A stretch of 64,000 bases of DNA. Source: Candidatus Methanoperedens sp. BLZ2. GTDB lineage: Archaea > Halobacteriota > Methanosarcinia > Methanosarcinales > Methanoperedenaceae. The stretch is from NCBI RefSeq assembly GCF_002487355.1, contig NZ_NTMG01000062.1, forward strand, positions 52,225 through 116,224, written 5' to 3'. Positions 43,954-53,874 of the stretch are shown one piece after another. The position numbers and the translations under genes were made by a program. Numbering within the stretch: the stretch's first letter is position 1; every line of letters starts with the position of its first letter. The notes beneath the pieces were generated by a model that saw only the letters and a list, made by a program, of their open reading frames with translations, had not been told where the DNA came from and ran no database searches.

Positions 43954-44001
43954 AGTCAATGATGTAAGGTGCAATATATGGTTTGAATCTAATTTCAAAA
44001 A

Positions 44002-44035
44002 ATCTGAAAAGAATAGTAATCTGAAAAGAATAGTA
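44002..44035. repeat. 17-base perfect tandem duplication
   Basis: ATCTGAAAAGAATAGTA occurs twice without a gap, about 40 bases before the large surface-protein gene. Confidence 0.9.
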
Positions 44036-44073
44036 AACCTTATCAACAAAACAGTTCTTTCTCGCCGCCTTAC

Positions 44074-46761
44074 ATGCACCTAAAAAATGACAGATGCCAT
44101 AAAAATATCCATTTCCTCCGCGATGACTCAGCCCGTGTTCCCTTCGTTGTTATCGGTATATTCCTCGTAATCCTGTCCACCATCATCTCACTCAATCTCA
44201 CACGCATGGATATAAAAATGGCAAAGACCATGTCATCAAATATTGAAATATCAGCGCCTGACCAGGCGCTGGCATACGCAAAGGCAGACCTGAAACGTGC
44301 TTTAAACTATGCGGCTATGGAAGCACTCAAAAAAATCGGGGAAACACCTGTAATCATACCTGATAACACAAGCCAGTATTACAACGGCACAAACGGCGAC
44401 CCTTATAGGTTCAACATGAATTGGGCCCGCGCCATGACAAATTCCACATTTGACGAGTATATGCAATCAAACTACATGTACGATATGTTCACATACGGAG
44501 GATATTCTGTGAACGTGGAACCTCCTGATTCATGGGAAAAAATAACCATTACTCCGATAAGAACGAAACTCAACAGGACTATACGTCCGCCGCTATTTGA
44601 ACCTGGAAAGAATGGAAATGGTTATGAAACATACTGGAAAGTATCCATTCCTGTAAGGATTCATCTTAATGATCTTGATATGAAATCAGAGCTTTTAAGC
44701 GAGAACGCAATCGTGGAAACACTTATCACATCGCGATATCCGCTTTTGCATGACCTTACTGAAGAATACGAACAACGAGTTAACGGAACAAATGCAGTGA
44801 TGACAGAAACAACTGCGTTTGCAATGGCATACACATGGGGCCGGGGGTATATGCAATATGGAAAACACACGCCTCTTAACATTGTTAATAATACGCACCT
44901 TTCCCTGATCCTTAACGGGGCGCTGCTTCTTGACCAGGGTTTTGTTTTTAACTCAATTGACCCGATGAGCCTTGTTGAATATGCAAACCAGACCGCATAC
45001 ACGATATCGGGAAAGAAAAAGAAATACGAGGATGTGATGCTTGATAATAATTCTATCAAAGTTGACCCGAAGGAGGATGCATATAATTCAACTGATGATC
45101 CTGATAAGGCAAAGGAAGAATCACAGAAAGGAAAATACGATTTTAATACCACAGTTATTACTGATTACCTGAACAATGATTCAAAGCCCGGAGGCTCGAT
45201 CGTGAATAAGAAGATAAGAGCTGTCATTACCCCGGTTTACAGTACTTTATTTGCAACTGGTGTTGCAAGGCAAACAACGGATTATCCGGGATCGCATGAC
45301 GGATATGAGGAAAGTGACAGTATTGAGGAATGGGGCGAACCTGACAGCATGACGCAGACAGGAACGATAGCAAAAGACTCGTATGTTCCTGGAAACCTGT
45401 ATGGTGAAACCTGGGAGCTCACATGGACGCGAAATCATGTCTGGAGGCACACGTACTGGGTGACTGAATCGTGCGGGGCAGGTTGCACGAGGCAGGTGCC
45501 GCATTATAATTATATGACTGCGGTGGATTCGAGGACTGATAGGGTGGCGATCACGTTGAAGGCTGTTGAGAATTCAAATACCAATATCAATCTTGATTTT
45601 GCAGGTAAATCTCTTGCATCGAAGAATGATCTGTTCGGGACTTATGTTTCAAAGAATGTGACATACGGATTGACTCTCTTGAATGGGGTTGATTACATAG
45701 ACCCGAATCTTGAACCTGCATACCTGCAATACAGGGATTTTTTCGATTCTAATAAGATATCGAACCTGAAGAACATGGATTTGAATGGTGATACTGACAA
45801 AAAATCATTTACAGTGGATGAACCCGCATGGGTTTCTGAGGAGTCGCAGTATGCTGTTGATGATATTAGTGAACGGATGAGGAGTGATATTCATCTTGAC
45901 CCTGATATTAATTATGAGAATTATCCTGTTCCTTCTGACCTGATCAATGCGGCAAGGGATGACCTGATCGAGAAAATCTCTGTTCAAGAGGCGGGGTATG
46001 TGAATAAGTCAAATTATTATACAGGTAAATATAATAGCGCAGGTGCAAAGGTGATTTCTGTTATCAGGGAATGGTATGTTGACCAGGTGAAGTACCAGAT
46101 ACGGGAGAAGTTTTCTGAAGGAAGTAAGGAGATCGATGATGAGATAAAGAAAAACTTTTCTGAACCAGATAAAGTGAAGCAGGCAAACCGCGATGCTGCA
46201 AAGTTCCTGTCGCGCGGGTTCAAACTGCCGCTTGCTGTTAGCATGAGGGCATATCATGTGGATGTGGATGGGAATATTTATGAGCCAGGGAAGCTTCAGG
46301 CGTGGAATGAGAGCGTGACTTTGTTGATCAACCAGGAGCCAAATTTCTTGGATGCGGAAATGCCTTATGGTGAGGAGCAGCTTTATACGTTGAAATTGAG
46401 GAATATTAATCTGCTGGGAGGAAATGGAGTGCATATTTTGCCTACTCTTGAGCCGTGGATCGCGACTTTTAATGCATGGGCTATAGATGTGGAAGGTGAG
46501 TTCGTGAAGTTTGAGGTGCAGGATATTGATAATGAGGTGCATCCTGATCCGATTTTCGGGCATGAGGCGCAGGTGTATGTGAGGGAACGTGGTACTGCGA
46601 AAGACTCAGTAACCAATTCGATTATAGGAGAGAACTCTCGTATTAAATTCAATTTTACAACTGGAACCTTTATAGTAGTGCCTCCGGGTAAAATAGAAGG
46701 AGTTGGAGATAAAGATTGGATAGTTATCGAAGAATCTGCCGCGTACAAGGTGAAAAAATGA
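44074..46761 (+). CDS. Large secreted/surface protein, DUF7286-like
   Basis: An 895-residue protein that starts with DDSARVPFVVIGIFLVILST, a charged stretch then a hydrophobic helix like an archaeal type IV pilin or membrane-anchored signal. The rest is mostly extracellular: many Asn-Gly-Thr/Asn-x-Thr sites (for example TNSTF, VNGTN), two pairs of cysteines in ESCGAGCTRQ, and mixed beta-rich segments. It resembles the DUF7286 proteins of haloarchaea and methanogens; function unknown. Its stop overlaps the ATG of the sarcinarray gene by four bases, so the two act together. Confidence 0.75.
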   Translation: MHLKNDRCHKNIHFLRDDSARVPFVVIGIFLVILSTIISLNLTRMDIKMAKTMSSNIEISAPDQALAYAKADLKRALNYAAMEALKKIGETPVIIPDNTSQYYNGTNGDPYRFNMNWARAMTNSTFDEYMQSNYMYDMFTYGGYSVNVEPPDSWEKITITPIRTKLNRTIRPPLFEPGKNGNGYETYWKVSIPVRIHLNDLDMKSELLSENAIVETLITSRYPLLHDLTEEYEQRVNGTNAVMTETTAFAMAYTWGRGYMQYGKHTPLNIVNNTHLSLILNGALLLDQGFVFNSIDPMSLVEYANQTAYTISGKKKKYEDVMLDNNSIKVDPKEDAYNSTDDPDKAKEESQKGKYDFNTTVITDYLNNDSKPGGSIVNKKIRAVITPVYSTLFATGVARQTTDYPGSHDGYEESDSIEEWGEPDSMTQTGTIAKDSYVPGNLYGETWELTWTRNHVWRHTYWVTESCGAGCTRQVPHYNYMTAVDSRTDRVAITLKAVENSNTNINLDFAGKSLASKNDLFGTYVSKNVTYGLTLLNGVDYIDPNLEPAYLQYRDFFDSNKISNLKNMDLNGDTDKKSFTVDEPAWVSEESQYAVDDISERMRSDIHLDPDINYENYPVPSDLINAARDDLIEKISVQEAGYVNKSNYYTGKYNSAGAKVISVIREWYVDQVKYQIREKFSEGSKEIDDEIKKNFSEPDKVKQANRDAAKFLSRGFKLPLAVSMRAYHVDVDGNIYEPGKLQAWNESVTLLINQEPNFLDAEMPYGEEQLYTLKLRNINLLGGNGVHILPTLEPWIATFNAWAIDVEGEFVKFEVQDIDNEVHPDPIFGHEAQVYVRERGTAKDSVTNSIIGENSRIKFNFTTGTFIVVPPGKIEGVGDKDWIVIEESAAYKVKK

Positions 46762-47357
46762 GTTTTAAAAATTATTTTTTGTTTTTGATGTCATTCATTT
46801 TGATATTTCAAACAGCAGCAGGCGCCGAAAATGAATATGGTATCGTTAAAGCTTGGTTTAACGGACAAAATGCAACCGCAAATGGTGTTGAACTAAAAAT
46901 AGGGGAAACTGCTGATATAAAAGTTGATGTGATATCGAAAATTAATGGTGATGTAATTATACAATTGTATGAACCAGGAGTTACAAAAGCATTTGAAGTC
47001 ATAGATGGACCAAGTATGATTGAAAAACGGATAGATATCATGAATATACAGTCTGGATGGTCAAAAACTTATACGTGGAAAATAGCCCCCAATGGGGCTT
47101 GGAAAGGTGGAAACGCACCTATAAATATTTTTGTTCAGTTTTACAAGGGCATGAATGACAAAAAAGTCGATTTCACCATCGCCAACCCCTACATCCTCGA
47201 TGAGCAATACACCGGCGCCGCCACCAGAACGACCCCCGCACCGGAAATAACCGAAACAGGCGCTCCCCCGGCGAAAGCGGCGCCGTTCCCCTCAGGGATT
47301 TTTGTCTTTATGGCGCTGCTTGTTGCATGGCGCTTCAGGCGTGGAACGAGAGCGTAA
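46758..47357 (+). CDS. Sarcinarray-family MAST-domain surface protein
   Basis: The 199-residue protein has a signal peptide (NYFLFLMSFILIFQTAAGA), then the sarcinarray pattern EYGIVKAWFNGQNATANGVE, ending IQSGWSKTYTWKIAPNGAWK and PINIFVQFYKG. Its C-terminus has a Pro/Thr-rich linker, a hydrophobic helix and a RRGTRA basic tail, the layout of an archaeosortase-type sorting signal. The family is found in Methanosarcinales. It follows the large surface protein with a four-base overlap. Confidence 0.85.
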   Translation: MSFKNYFLFLMSFILIFQTAAGAENEYGIVKAWFNGQNATANGVELKIGETADIKVDVISKINGDVIIQLYEPGVTKAFEVIDGPSMIEKRIDIMNIQSGWSKTYTWKIAPNGAWKGGNAPINIFVQFYKGMNDKKVDFTIANPYILDEQYTGAATRTTPAPEITETGAPPAKAAPFPSGIFVFMALLVAWRFRRGTRA

Positions 47358-47442
47358 CGCTATTTTTTATTTATCGACTGAATTTGTAGCGCCAGCATTA
47401 GCCTGTCCAATCCGGCGCTGGTCTAGCCTCTATCCGAGAAAA

Positions 47443-47604
47443 TCATTTTTTTTGAAATGAACTGTCTATGAAATCTTTATATTGCTTTGACCATACTTTG
47501 TTTGGCGTCGCTTTAATCCATTCAACGTATCTATCAATGAAATCCAATCGTTCCTTGAAATTAGCTTTTTTTTCTTTTTTTAGTTCTTCTATATCAACTT
47601 TCAT
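47443..47604 (-). CDS. 53-residue small protein
   Basis: A frame of 53 codons, MKVDIEELKKEKKANFKERL at the start and WIKATPNKVWSKQYKDFIDS near the end, has a ribosome site GGAG nine bases before its ATG. It is helix-rich and charged, and its FIDRYVEWIKATPNKVWSKQ core is recognisable as a small archaeal family, seen often beside nucleotidyltransferase or toxin-antitoxin genes, though none is here. It lies in the convergent gap between the sarcinarray gene and thrC. Confidence 0.6.
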   Translation of the reverse strand: MKVDIEELKKEKKANFKERLDFIDRYVEWIKATPNKVWSKQYKDFIDSSFQKK

Positions 47605-47671
47605 CGAAGTCTCCAAGGTATTTTTTAACTTTATTATCTGATATCCAGCATAGCGCCGGCATCAGCGCTCA

Positions 47672-48811
47672 TCACTCCAGCCCGTACATATCCTTTAATC
47701 CATGTCCTGTGGCAATACAAACACCTGTGCCTTCCAGCTTATTCTTTATATATCCGGCATACGCAACAGCACCGCTGGGTTCAACAAAAATCCCATTACA
47801 GGAAAGCAAATTACGCGCCAATAGCGCCTCATTATCTGTGATCTTTATGGCAAAGCCTCCTGAATCCCTTATTGCCCTGAGTGCGGCCAGGCCATCTATC
47901 GGATCCCCGCATGCAATGGCTGTTGCTATTGTTTTAGGATTTTTTACAGGGATTATTTCTTTTAAGTTATTTTCCCAGGCATCAGCCACAGGTGCGCAAT
48001 TTTCAACCTGTACGCCTATAATCCTGGGTATTTTATCTGTTATTCCCACAAGCGCAAGCTCATGGAATGCTTCATAAATGCTCCATATCAGTGTTCCATT
48101 ACCAACCGGCACTACAATATAATCGGGAACATGCCAGTACAACTGGTCTGCTATTTCAAATCCTACAGTCTTTGTGCCCTCGCTGCGCCATGGATAATCT
48201 CCTGTCAGGAATGAATCGTTGTTTGACATCACAAATTCTTCGGCGCGCCTCATGGCCACAGAATAATCTCCGGCAACAAGTATCGTTTCTGCACCATATG
48301 CTTTTATCTGCATGATCTTTTCTTTTCCCACGATATCAGGAATGAACACTTTGCATTTTAGCCCTGCAAAAGCCGCATACGCGGCCATGGATGCACCCAT
48401 GTTACCAGTTGATGCAAGCGCCACTTTTTTCTTCTTGAACTCAAGCGCTTTTGTTATTTCAAGAGCGGATCCCCTGTCTTTAAAAGAGCCTGTGGGGTTT
48501 ACAGCTTCGTATTTTATGAGCAATCGCCCTGTTTTTGAAAGTCTTTTGTTTTCAAGAAGAGGCGTGCTGCCTTCACCCATCGAAATGCACTTTGAAAGGT
48601 CTTTTACAGGCATGAAAGCCCAGTATTTCCAGTGGGTCGCAGGTGTGCGCATGAATTCATCGCGAAGAATTACTTTTTTTATGGATTTGTAATCATATTC
48701 AGCATCCACAGCCGAGCCGCACTCGCACCTTGGAATTGGCAACCGCTCTATTTCATAGGGTTTATGCAGCCTTCCACACCTGAAACATCTAAAACCTGTA
48801 ACGTAAACCAT
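47672..48811 (-). CDS. thrC: Threonine synthase
   Basis: The 379-residue protein converts O-phosphohomoserine to threonine with PLP. It starts with a zinc-ribbon RCFRCGRLHKP...CECGS and has the PLP-lysine in NPTGSFKDRG near residue 106, the phosphate-binding STGNMGASMA near residue 131 and the VPVGNGTLIW loop near 242. Cysteate synthase, a related coenzyme M enzyme of Methanosarcina, has a different sequence here, so threonine synthase is preferred. The ATG at 48811 is chosen because the upstream ~60 residues are hydrophobic and cysteine-rich without family match. Confidence 0.88.
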   Translation of the reverse strand: MVYVTGFRCFRCGRLHKPYEIERLPIPRCECGSAVDAEYDYKSIKKVILRDEFMRTPATHWKYWAFMPVKDLSKCISMGEGSTPLLENKRLSKTGRLLIKYEAVNPTGSFKDRGSALEITKALEFKKKKVALASTGNMGASMAAYAAFAGLKCKVFIPDIVGKEKIMQIKAYGAETILVAGDYSVAMRRAEEFVMSNNDSFLTGDYPWRSEGTKTVGFEIADQLYWHVPDYIVVPVGNGTLIWSIYEAFHELALVGITDKIPRIIGVQVENCAPVADAWENNLKEIIPVKNPKTIATAIACGDPIDGLAALRAIRDSGGFAIKITDNEALLARNLLSCNGIFVEPSGAVAYAGYIKNKLEGTGVCIATGHGLKDMYGLE

Positions 48812-48910
48812 TGATACTAATTCATGCTCTTCTAAAATATTATCGTTTTGGAATATTTGAACACAAAACCTATTACCTCCCAGAACAATAAAAAGTCGCG
48901 AGGCAAGACA

Positions 48911-49390
48911 ATGAAAGAAATACTTGATATTCTTGAAAATGACCCAAAAATACAGCCAAAAGAAATAGCAACAATGACAGAGCTTACGGAAGCTCAAGTT
49001 GCCTCAAAGATAAAGGAAATGGAAAAAAAGGGGATTATCAGGAAATACAAGACTGTAATTGATTGGGAAAAAGCAGGGGAAGAATATGTATATGCTATTA
49101 TCGAGCTAAAAGTTCTTTTACGTTCAAGGACGGGATATGATGCTATTGCAGAGCGGATAGCCAAATTCCCTGAGGTTGTGTCAGTCCGTCTTATCTCTGG
49201 AGGACATGATCTTTCACTCACCGTGCGCGGTAAGTCCATGAAAGATGTTGCATTTTTCGTTGCGGAAAAGATAGCTACCCTTGAACAGGTGCAGGGAACT
49301 GTCACGCATTTTGTGTTGAGAACATACAAGCAGGACGGGGATATCCTGTTTGAGAAAGAGCGTTCTGAGAGACTGCCGGTGTCACCATAG
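48911..49390 (+). CDS. Lrp/AsnC-family transcriptional regulator
   Basis: A 159-residue regulator: N-terminal winged helix (EILDILENDPKIQPKEIATM, EAQVASKIKEMEKKGII) and C-terminal RAM ligand domain (LISGGHDLSLTVRGKS). It begins at ATG 48911, preceded by GAGGCA. The next gene, an aminotransferase, starts seven bases after its stop, so the pair forms an operon, and the regulator probably responds to an amino acid and controls this gene. Lrp-aminotransferase pairs are frequent in archaea. Confidence 0.9.
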   Translation: MKEILDILENDPKIQPKEIATMTELTEAQVASKIKEMEKKGIIRKYKTVIDWEKAGEEYVYAIIELKVLLRSRTGYDAIAERIAKFPEVVSVRLISGGHDLSLTVRGKSMKDVAFFVAEKIATLEQVQGTVTHFVLRTYKQDGDILFEKERSERLPVSP

Positions 49391-49397
49391 TGATCTT

Positions 49398-50600
49398 ATG
49401 TCTGATGAATTCGTTGCAGAAGTAGTAAAGAACATCCCTCCATCAGGTATCAGGAAATTCTTTGACCTTGTGCTTGAGATGGAAGGGGTAATATCACTTG
49501 GGGTAGGTGAGCCTGATTTCGTCACACCCTGGCATATCAGGGAGGCGTGCATATATTCTCTTGATAAAGGATTCACATCCTATACTTCTAATCTTGGCCT
49601 TCTTGAATTAAGGGAATTAATCTCGAAAAGTTATAAAAAAGAATATAATATTGATTACAACCCCCAGAACCAGATCCTGGTCACAACAGGGGTTAGTGAG
49701 GCCGCAGATCTTGCTTTCAGGGCAATAATAAATCCGGGGGATGAAGTGATCGTCCCGGAACCGAGTTATGTTTCCTATAAACCAAGCGTTTCCCTTGCAG
49801 GAGGGATCCCCGTTCCAGTACGGACAAACAGGGAAAATGAGTTCAGGGTAACAGCAGAAGAGATAGAAAAGAGCATAACAGAGAAAACAAAAGCTCTTGT
49901 GCTGAGCTATCCAAATAATCCTACAGGTGCGGTCCTGAGGAGAAAAGACCTTGAGGAAATAGCTGTGCTGGTCAATGAATACGACCTTGCCGTGATCTCG
50001 GATGAAGTATATTGCAAATTAACATATGGCGGCTCACATACGTGTTTTTCATCAATTCCGGGAATGAAAGAAAGAACGATAATATTGAACGGGTTTTCAA
50101 AATCCCATGCCATGACTGGTTTGCGCCTCGGTTTTGCGACGGGTTGCGAAGATTTGATCGGGGCTATGACCAAGATCCACCAGTATGCAATGCTTTGCGC
50201 GCCGATAACCGCGCAAATGGGCGCTATTGAGGCCCTGAAGAACGGAAACGGTGAAATGGAAAAGATGATCAGGGAATATGATCGCAGACGCCGCCTCATC
50301 GTGAATGGATTAAATAAACTTGGTCTTGATTGTTTTGAACCCAAAGGCGCATTCTATGCATTCCCCAGTATCAAAAGCACCGGAATGACATCTGAGGAGT
50401 TTGCAGGCGGGCTCCTGAAAGAAGAGAAAGTTGCAGTAGTTCCTGGAAATGTATTCGGGGATTGCGGCGAGGGGCATCTGCGCTGTTCATATGCAACATC
50501 GCGCGAGCAGCTTATTGAGGCGCTGGGTCGGATAGAGTCGTATCTGGATAAAGTTTGTTGCAAAGTTCCTGTTAAATCGAAATCTAAAATTGGGAAGTAG
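49398..50600 (+). CDS. PLP-dependent class I/II aminotransferase
   Basis: The 400-residue protein belongs to the aspartate/alanine aminotransferase (fold type I) group. Motifs are ISLGVGEPDFVTP near residue 33, PNNPTGAVLRR near 168, the PLP-lysine in GFSKSHAMTGLRLGF near 228 and the C-terminal arginine in HLRCSYATSRE near 370. The N-terminal GVISLGVGEPDF and the pairing with Lrp point to an amino-acid transaminase. Exact substrate is uncertain. I start at ATG 49398, after the Lrp stop. Confidence 0.9.
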   Translation: MSDEFVAEVVKNIPPSGIRKFFDLVLEMEGVISLGVGEPDFVTPWHIREACIYSLDKGFTSYTSNLGLLELRELISKSYKKEYNIDYNPQNQILVTTGVSEAADLAFRAIINPGDEVIVPEPSYVSYKPSVSLAGGIPVPVRTNRENEFRVTAEEIEKSITEKTKALVLSYPNNPTGAVLRRKDLEEIAVLVNEYDLAVISDEVYCKLTYGGSHTCFSSIPGMKERTIILNGFSKSHAMTGLRLGFATGCEDLIGAMTKIHQYAMLCAPITAQMGAIEALKNGNGEMEKMIREYDRRRRLIVNGLNKLGLDCFEPKGAFYAFPSIKSTGMTSEEFAGGLLKEEKVAVVPGNVFGDCGEGHLRCSYATSREQLIEALGRIESYLDKVCCKVPVKSKSKIGK

Positions 50601-50666
50601 ATCTCAGAAATTTTATTTATGCTGCAAGCTATTCCGGCTATCACCAAAAAAATTGCAAAGTTATGA

Positions 50667-50674
50667 TTTATATA
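50667..50674 (+). promoter_or_regulatory. TATA box of the PGF-pre-PGF gene
   Basis: TTTATATA here would start transcription near 50697. That lies after the ATG at 50663, so translation must begin downstream, most likely at 50735. Confidence 0.5.
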
Positions 50675-50734
50675 CTGAGGGGTATAACTAAATTGCAGAA
50701 TAGAGAAAAAGGATTGTTAACAAACAATACTGAT

Positions 50735-51706
50735 ATGACAAATAAATTCAGTGAAATAATTAAAAGTAAATTTCCAGGTAAAATCTCCGTTACATTTAAA
50801 ATAATTTTATTGATAGTTCTTCTTGTTCTGGTATCCCGGGCGAGTGCCTCTCCATCAGATGAAAACCCGGTCGCCACAGTACCTGGTTCTGATCCAGTAA
50901 CCGTTGAAGCAGGCTCTTCATATACATATTCCCTGCCAGACAATACACCCATAAGCAGCGGCGGAGGGAGTTCATCCAGAGAGAACGTATCTAATATTAA
51001 GCTGATTGAAAGATCCGACCTGCCAATATACAGGAATGTGACCACATTCTACAGGTTTACACATGTGAAGAACCCTGTAATGTTCGTCAATATAACGGGC
51101 AATACCACTATGGATATAATAACGACCTTAACGGAAGTATTGAATGGTACTTCCACCCTTGTTAAGACGCCGCCGAAGGGTCTTGTTTATAAAAATATCA
51201 ACATCCGGGTGGGAACACCAGGCTTTGCAACATCAAGGAACATTAAGGAAGCCCTCATTAAATTCAGGGTTGAAAACTCCTGGATGAGCGCTAACAATGT
51301 TACAAGCAGCGATATTGTATTGGTGAAATGGAACGGGAATAGCTGGATAGAACTTGAAACCAACGTATTATCAAAAGACGACACAGACACATTCTTTGAA
51401 GGAAAGACAATTACATTCTCACCGTTTGCTATAATTGCGAAGATAAGTGAAGCGAGACCTATTGCCAATGCCGATTCCAATGTCAACACCAGTGCCAATT
51501 CCAATGTTAATACCAATGCCAATCCTAATGCCAACATATCCCCTCTTAAAACCCCACAACAGCCCGGGGCATCACAGAAGCCTGTTGAAACAGCGGTCAT
51601 CACACGAATTGAAACATCATTGGTTTCGACATGGTCTATAATATTGATCATATTAATTATGAATTTTATTGTAATTGCATTGTACTTCTTATGGGTGAGA
51701 AAATAG
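50735..51706 (+). CDS. PGF-pre-PGF domain surface protein
   Basis: The 323-residue protein has a signal or anchor helix (ISVTFKIILLIVLLVLVS) and a PGF-pre-PGF domain: PIYRNVTTFYRFTHVKNPV, GLVYKNINIRVG, DIVLVKWNGNSWIELET and FSPFAIIAK. A low-complexity spacer of Asn/Ala/Ser repeats (VNTSANSNVNTNANPN) leads to a C-terminal helix LIILIMNFIVIALYFLWV. The domain is found in archaeal surface proteins that lie before a PGF sorting signal. The ATG at 50735 is preferred because the TATA box at 50667 lies after the first in-frame ATG. Confidence 0.8.
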   Translation: MTNKFSEIIKSKFPGKISVTFKIILLIVLLVLVSRASASPSDENPVATVPGSDPVTVEAGSSYTYSLPDNTPISSGGGSSSRENVSNIKLIERSDLPIYRNVTTFYRFTHVKNPVMFVNITGNTTMDIITTLTEVLNGTSTLVKTPPKGLVYKNINIRVGTPGFATSRNIKEALIKFRVENSWMSANNVTSSDIVLVKWNGNSWIELETNVLSKDDTDTFFEGKTITFSPFAIIAKISEARPIANADSNVNTSANSNVNTNANPNANISPLKTPQQPGASQKPVETAVITRIETSLVSTWSIILIILIMNFIVIALYFLWVRK

Positions 51707-51732
51707 ATGTGTTTCTCTTCTGCGGGTTTCAC

Positions 51733-53793
51733 TCACAATAATTCCAGCATTTTCCCTGGCTCAGTTACAGGCAATCTGCAGCTGAAATTCCGGCATACAT
51801 ACACAGTTGCCTTTCCTCCCTTGCTTGAAAGGCTTTTTGTATAATCAGAAATTCGCGTAATCTCACTTTCTTCATCAGGCCGCAAAATTACAACCTTATC
51901 CGGAATAAATTCTTTCCTGAGGGCCTTTAGCATCTCCATCGTATCATCTGCCTGCAGATCCCCTGCAATTATAACCTCACTCGATGGCCCCATAGTAAAA
52001 TCAAGCGCAGACATAAGCATGGTATAACCAGCAGGTGCCTGTCCAACTTTCAGAGAGAATGCCTGCCCGATAGCATCAGCTTTTCGTTCAAGTTCCGGAT
52101 CAGCCGTGATCTTGCCAAGCCGGATAAGATTTAGCATCGCTATCGAGTTACCTGACGGAATGGCTCCGTCATAAATATCTTTTTTCCTTATGAGAATATT
52201 CTCTGCATTATCTGATGTAAGGAAAAATCCACCGGCCTCCATATCCCGGAAATGCGTAAGTAAATATTCATTGAATTCAAGAGCTGCCTTCAGGTAACGG
52301 ATCTCGAAGATTGCCTCATAGAGTTCGAGTAATCCCCAGACCAAAAACGCATAATCATCCAAAAAACCCTTAATTGCGGCTTCACCTTCCCTGTAACGGT
52401 GGTAAATTCCGTCATTTGCGTTACGCATTGTGGAAAGAATAAAATCCGCAGCATTTTGAGCAGCTTTTGCATATTCTGGTTCGTCAAATGCCTGGGAAGC
52501 CTTAGCCAGGGCTGCTATCATTAATCCATTCCAGTCTGCCAGGATCTTGTCATCTTTGCCAGGATGGATACGTTTTTCACGTGCTTCGAATAATTTGCGT
52601 CGTGAGGACTCAATGATCTTCTCTATATTTGCTGGAAAATCAGGAACTTCAGTGACAGGTTTTGATAAATAAAAAATATTTTGTCCATTTCCCGGGAAAT
52701 TTCCGTTTACATTGATATTAAATAACTTCTTAACTAATTTATACTCTTCATCCGTGAGAACCTGCCGTATCTCATTTTCAGTCCAGAGGTAAAATTTCCC
52801 TTCTTCACCTTCGCTGTCGGCATCTTCACCTGAAAAAAATCCTCCCTCAGGTGAGGTCATATCCCTTAATACATAGGTAAAAATTTCCCGGCATGTTTTT
52901 TCGAAATCTTTTTTTCCTGTGGCCTGGTAACCTTCAATATAAGCCATTGCCAGCATAGCCTGGTCGTAAAGCATTTTTTCAAAATGCGGAACAAGCCATC
53001 TTTGATCAACAGAATAGCGGTGAAAACCAAATCCCACATGGTCATAAATTCCTCCCATACACATGGCGTAAAGTGTCTTTTCAACCATCATAAGAGCCAT
53101 CCTGTCTCCAGTGCGTTTCCAGTAGCGAAGAAGGAACATGAGGTTGTGAGGCGCCGGGAATTTAGGCGCATCACCAAACCCGCCGTGTTCTTCATCGAAC
53201 ATTCCCAGAAGCTGTTCGTATGCAATGTGAAGTATCTCTTCAGTCAGTCTTTCTCCTGCAAGGGATCCTGACGCAGGCTTGAGAGCATTTACATTATGGT
53301 TCGCAGCTTCTTCAACTTCATCTCTATGCGATTTCCAGAGCTCTTTGACCTGGGGTATCAGGTCCAGCATACCAACCCGGCCGAACCTACTTTCTTTCGG
53401 TATATAGGTCAAAGCGTGAAACGGTCTCCTGTCAGGTGTCAGTAATAAATTAAGCGGCCATCCCCCGCTTCCTGTCATAGCCTGGCAGACTGCCATATAG
53501 ATACTATCAATATCGGGTCTCTCTTCCCGGTCAACTTTGATACTAACAAAGGTGTCATTCATCAATGCTGCAACATCATCATCCTCAAAGGATTCCTTTT
53601 CCATCACATGACACCAGTGGCATGTGGAATATCCAATAGAGAGGAAAACAGGTTTATCTTCGGTCCTGGCTTTATCAAAAGCTTCTTCCCCCCACGGGTA
53701 CCAGTTCACAGGATTATATGCATGCTGCAAAAGGTACGGACTTTTTTCATCGATCAATCGGTTCGCTTTTCTTTTACCAACCTCTTCACTCAT
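51733..53793 (-). CDS. YyaL/DUF255-type thioredoxin-like protein
   Basis: A 686-residue protein. The N-terminal thioredoxin-like domain has the CHWC motif ([17 protein letters not shown]) near residue 57 and the segment [16 protein letters not shown] large six-hairpin glycosidase-like domain follows ([20 protein letters not shown] near residue 315). The family, found in all domains of life, is of uncertain function and is sometimes called spermatogenesis-associated 20-like. It is a complete, lone gene convergent with the surface protein. Confidence 0.9.
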   Translation of the reverse strand: MSEEVGKRKANRLIDEKSPYLLQHAYNPVNWYPWGEEAFDKARTEDKPVFLSIGYSTCHWCHVMEKESFEDDDVAALMNDTFVSIKVDREERPDIDSIYMAVCQAMTGSGGWPLNLLLTPDRRPFHALTYIPKESRFGRVGMLDLIPQVKELWKSHRDEVEEAANHNVNALKPASGSLAGERLTEEILHIAYEQLLGMFDEEHGGFGDAPKFPAPHNLMFLLRYWKRTGDRMALMMVEKTLYAMCMGGIYDHVGFGFHRYSVDQRWLVPHFEKMLYDQAMLAMAYIEGYQATGKKDFEKTCREIFTYVLRDMTSPEGGFFSGEDADSEGEEGKFYLWTENEIRQVLTDEEYKLVKKLFNINVNGNFPGNGQNIFYLSKPVTEVPDFPANIEKIIESSRRKLFEAREKRIHPGKDDKILADWNGLMIAALAKASQAFDEPEYAKAAQNAADFILSTMRNANDGIYHRYREGEAAIKGFLDDYAFLVWGLLELYEAIFEIRYLKAALEFNEYLLTHFRDMEAGGFFLTSDNAENILIRKKDIYDGAIPSGNSIAMLNLIRLGKITADPELERKADAIGQAFSLKVGQAPAGYTMLMSALDFTMGPSSEVIIAGDLQADDTMEMLKALRKEFIPDKVVILRPDEESEITRISDYTKSLSSKGGKATVYVCRNFSCRLPVTEPGKMLELL

Positions 53794-53874
53794 TAAGTCT
53801 ACTTTAGCGTCCCAATAATTAAAATCTTCTCAATTACTGATTTTCGGTTAATTGAATAGGTTTTAGAGTTGGAA

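Noticed and set aside
47672..48811. Cysteate synthase (coenzyme M) for the threonine-synthase-like gene
   Set aside because: Sequence features are those of threonine synthase with an N-terminal zinc ribbon; no comDE genes lie nearby. The adjacent aminotransferase kept the idea open.
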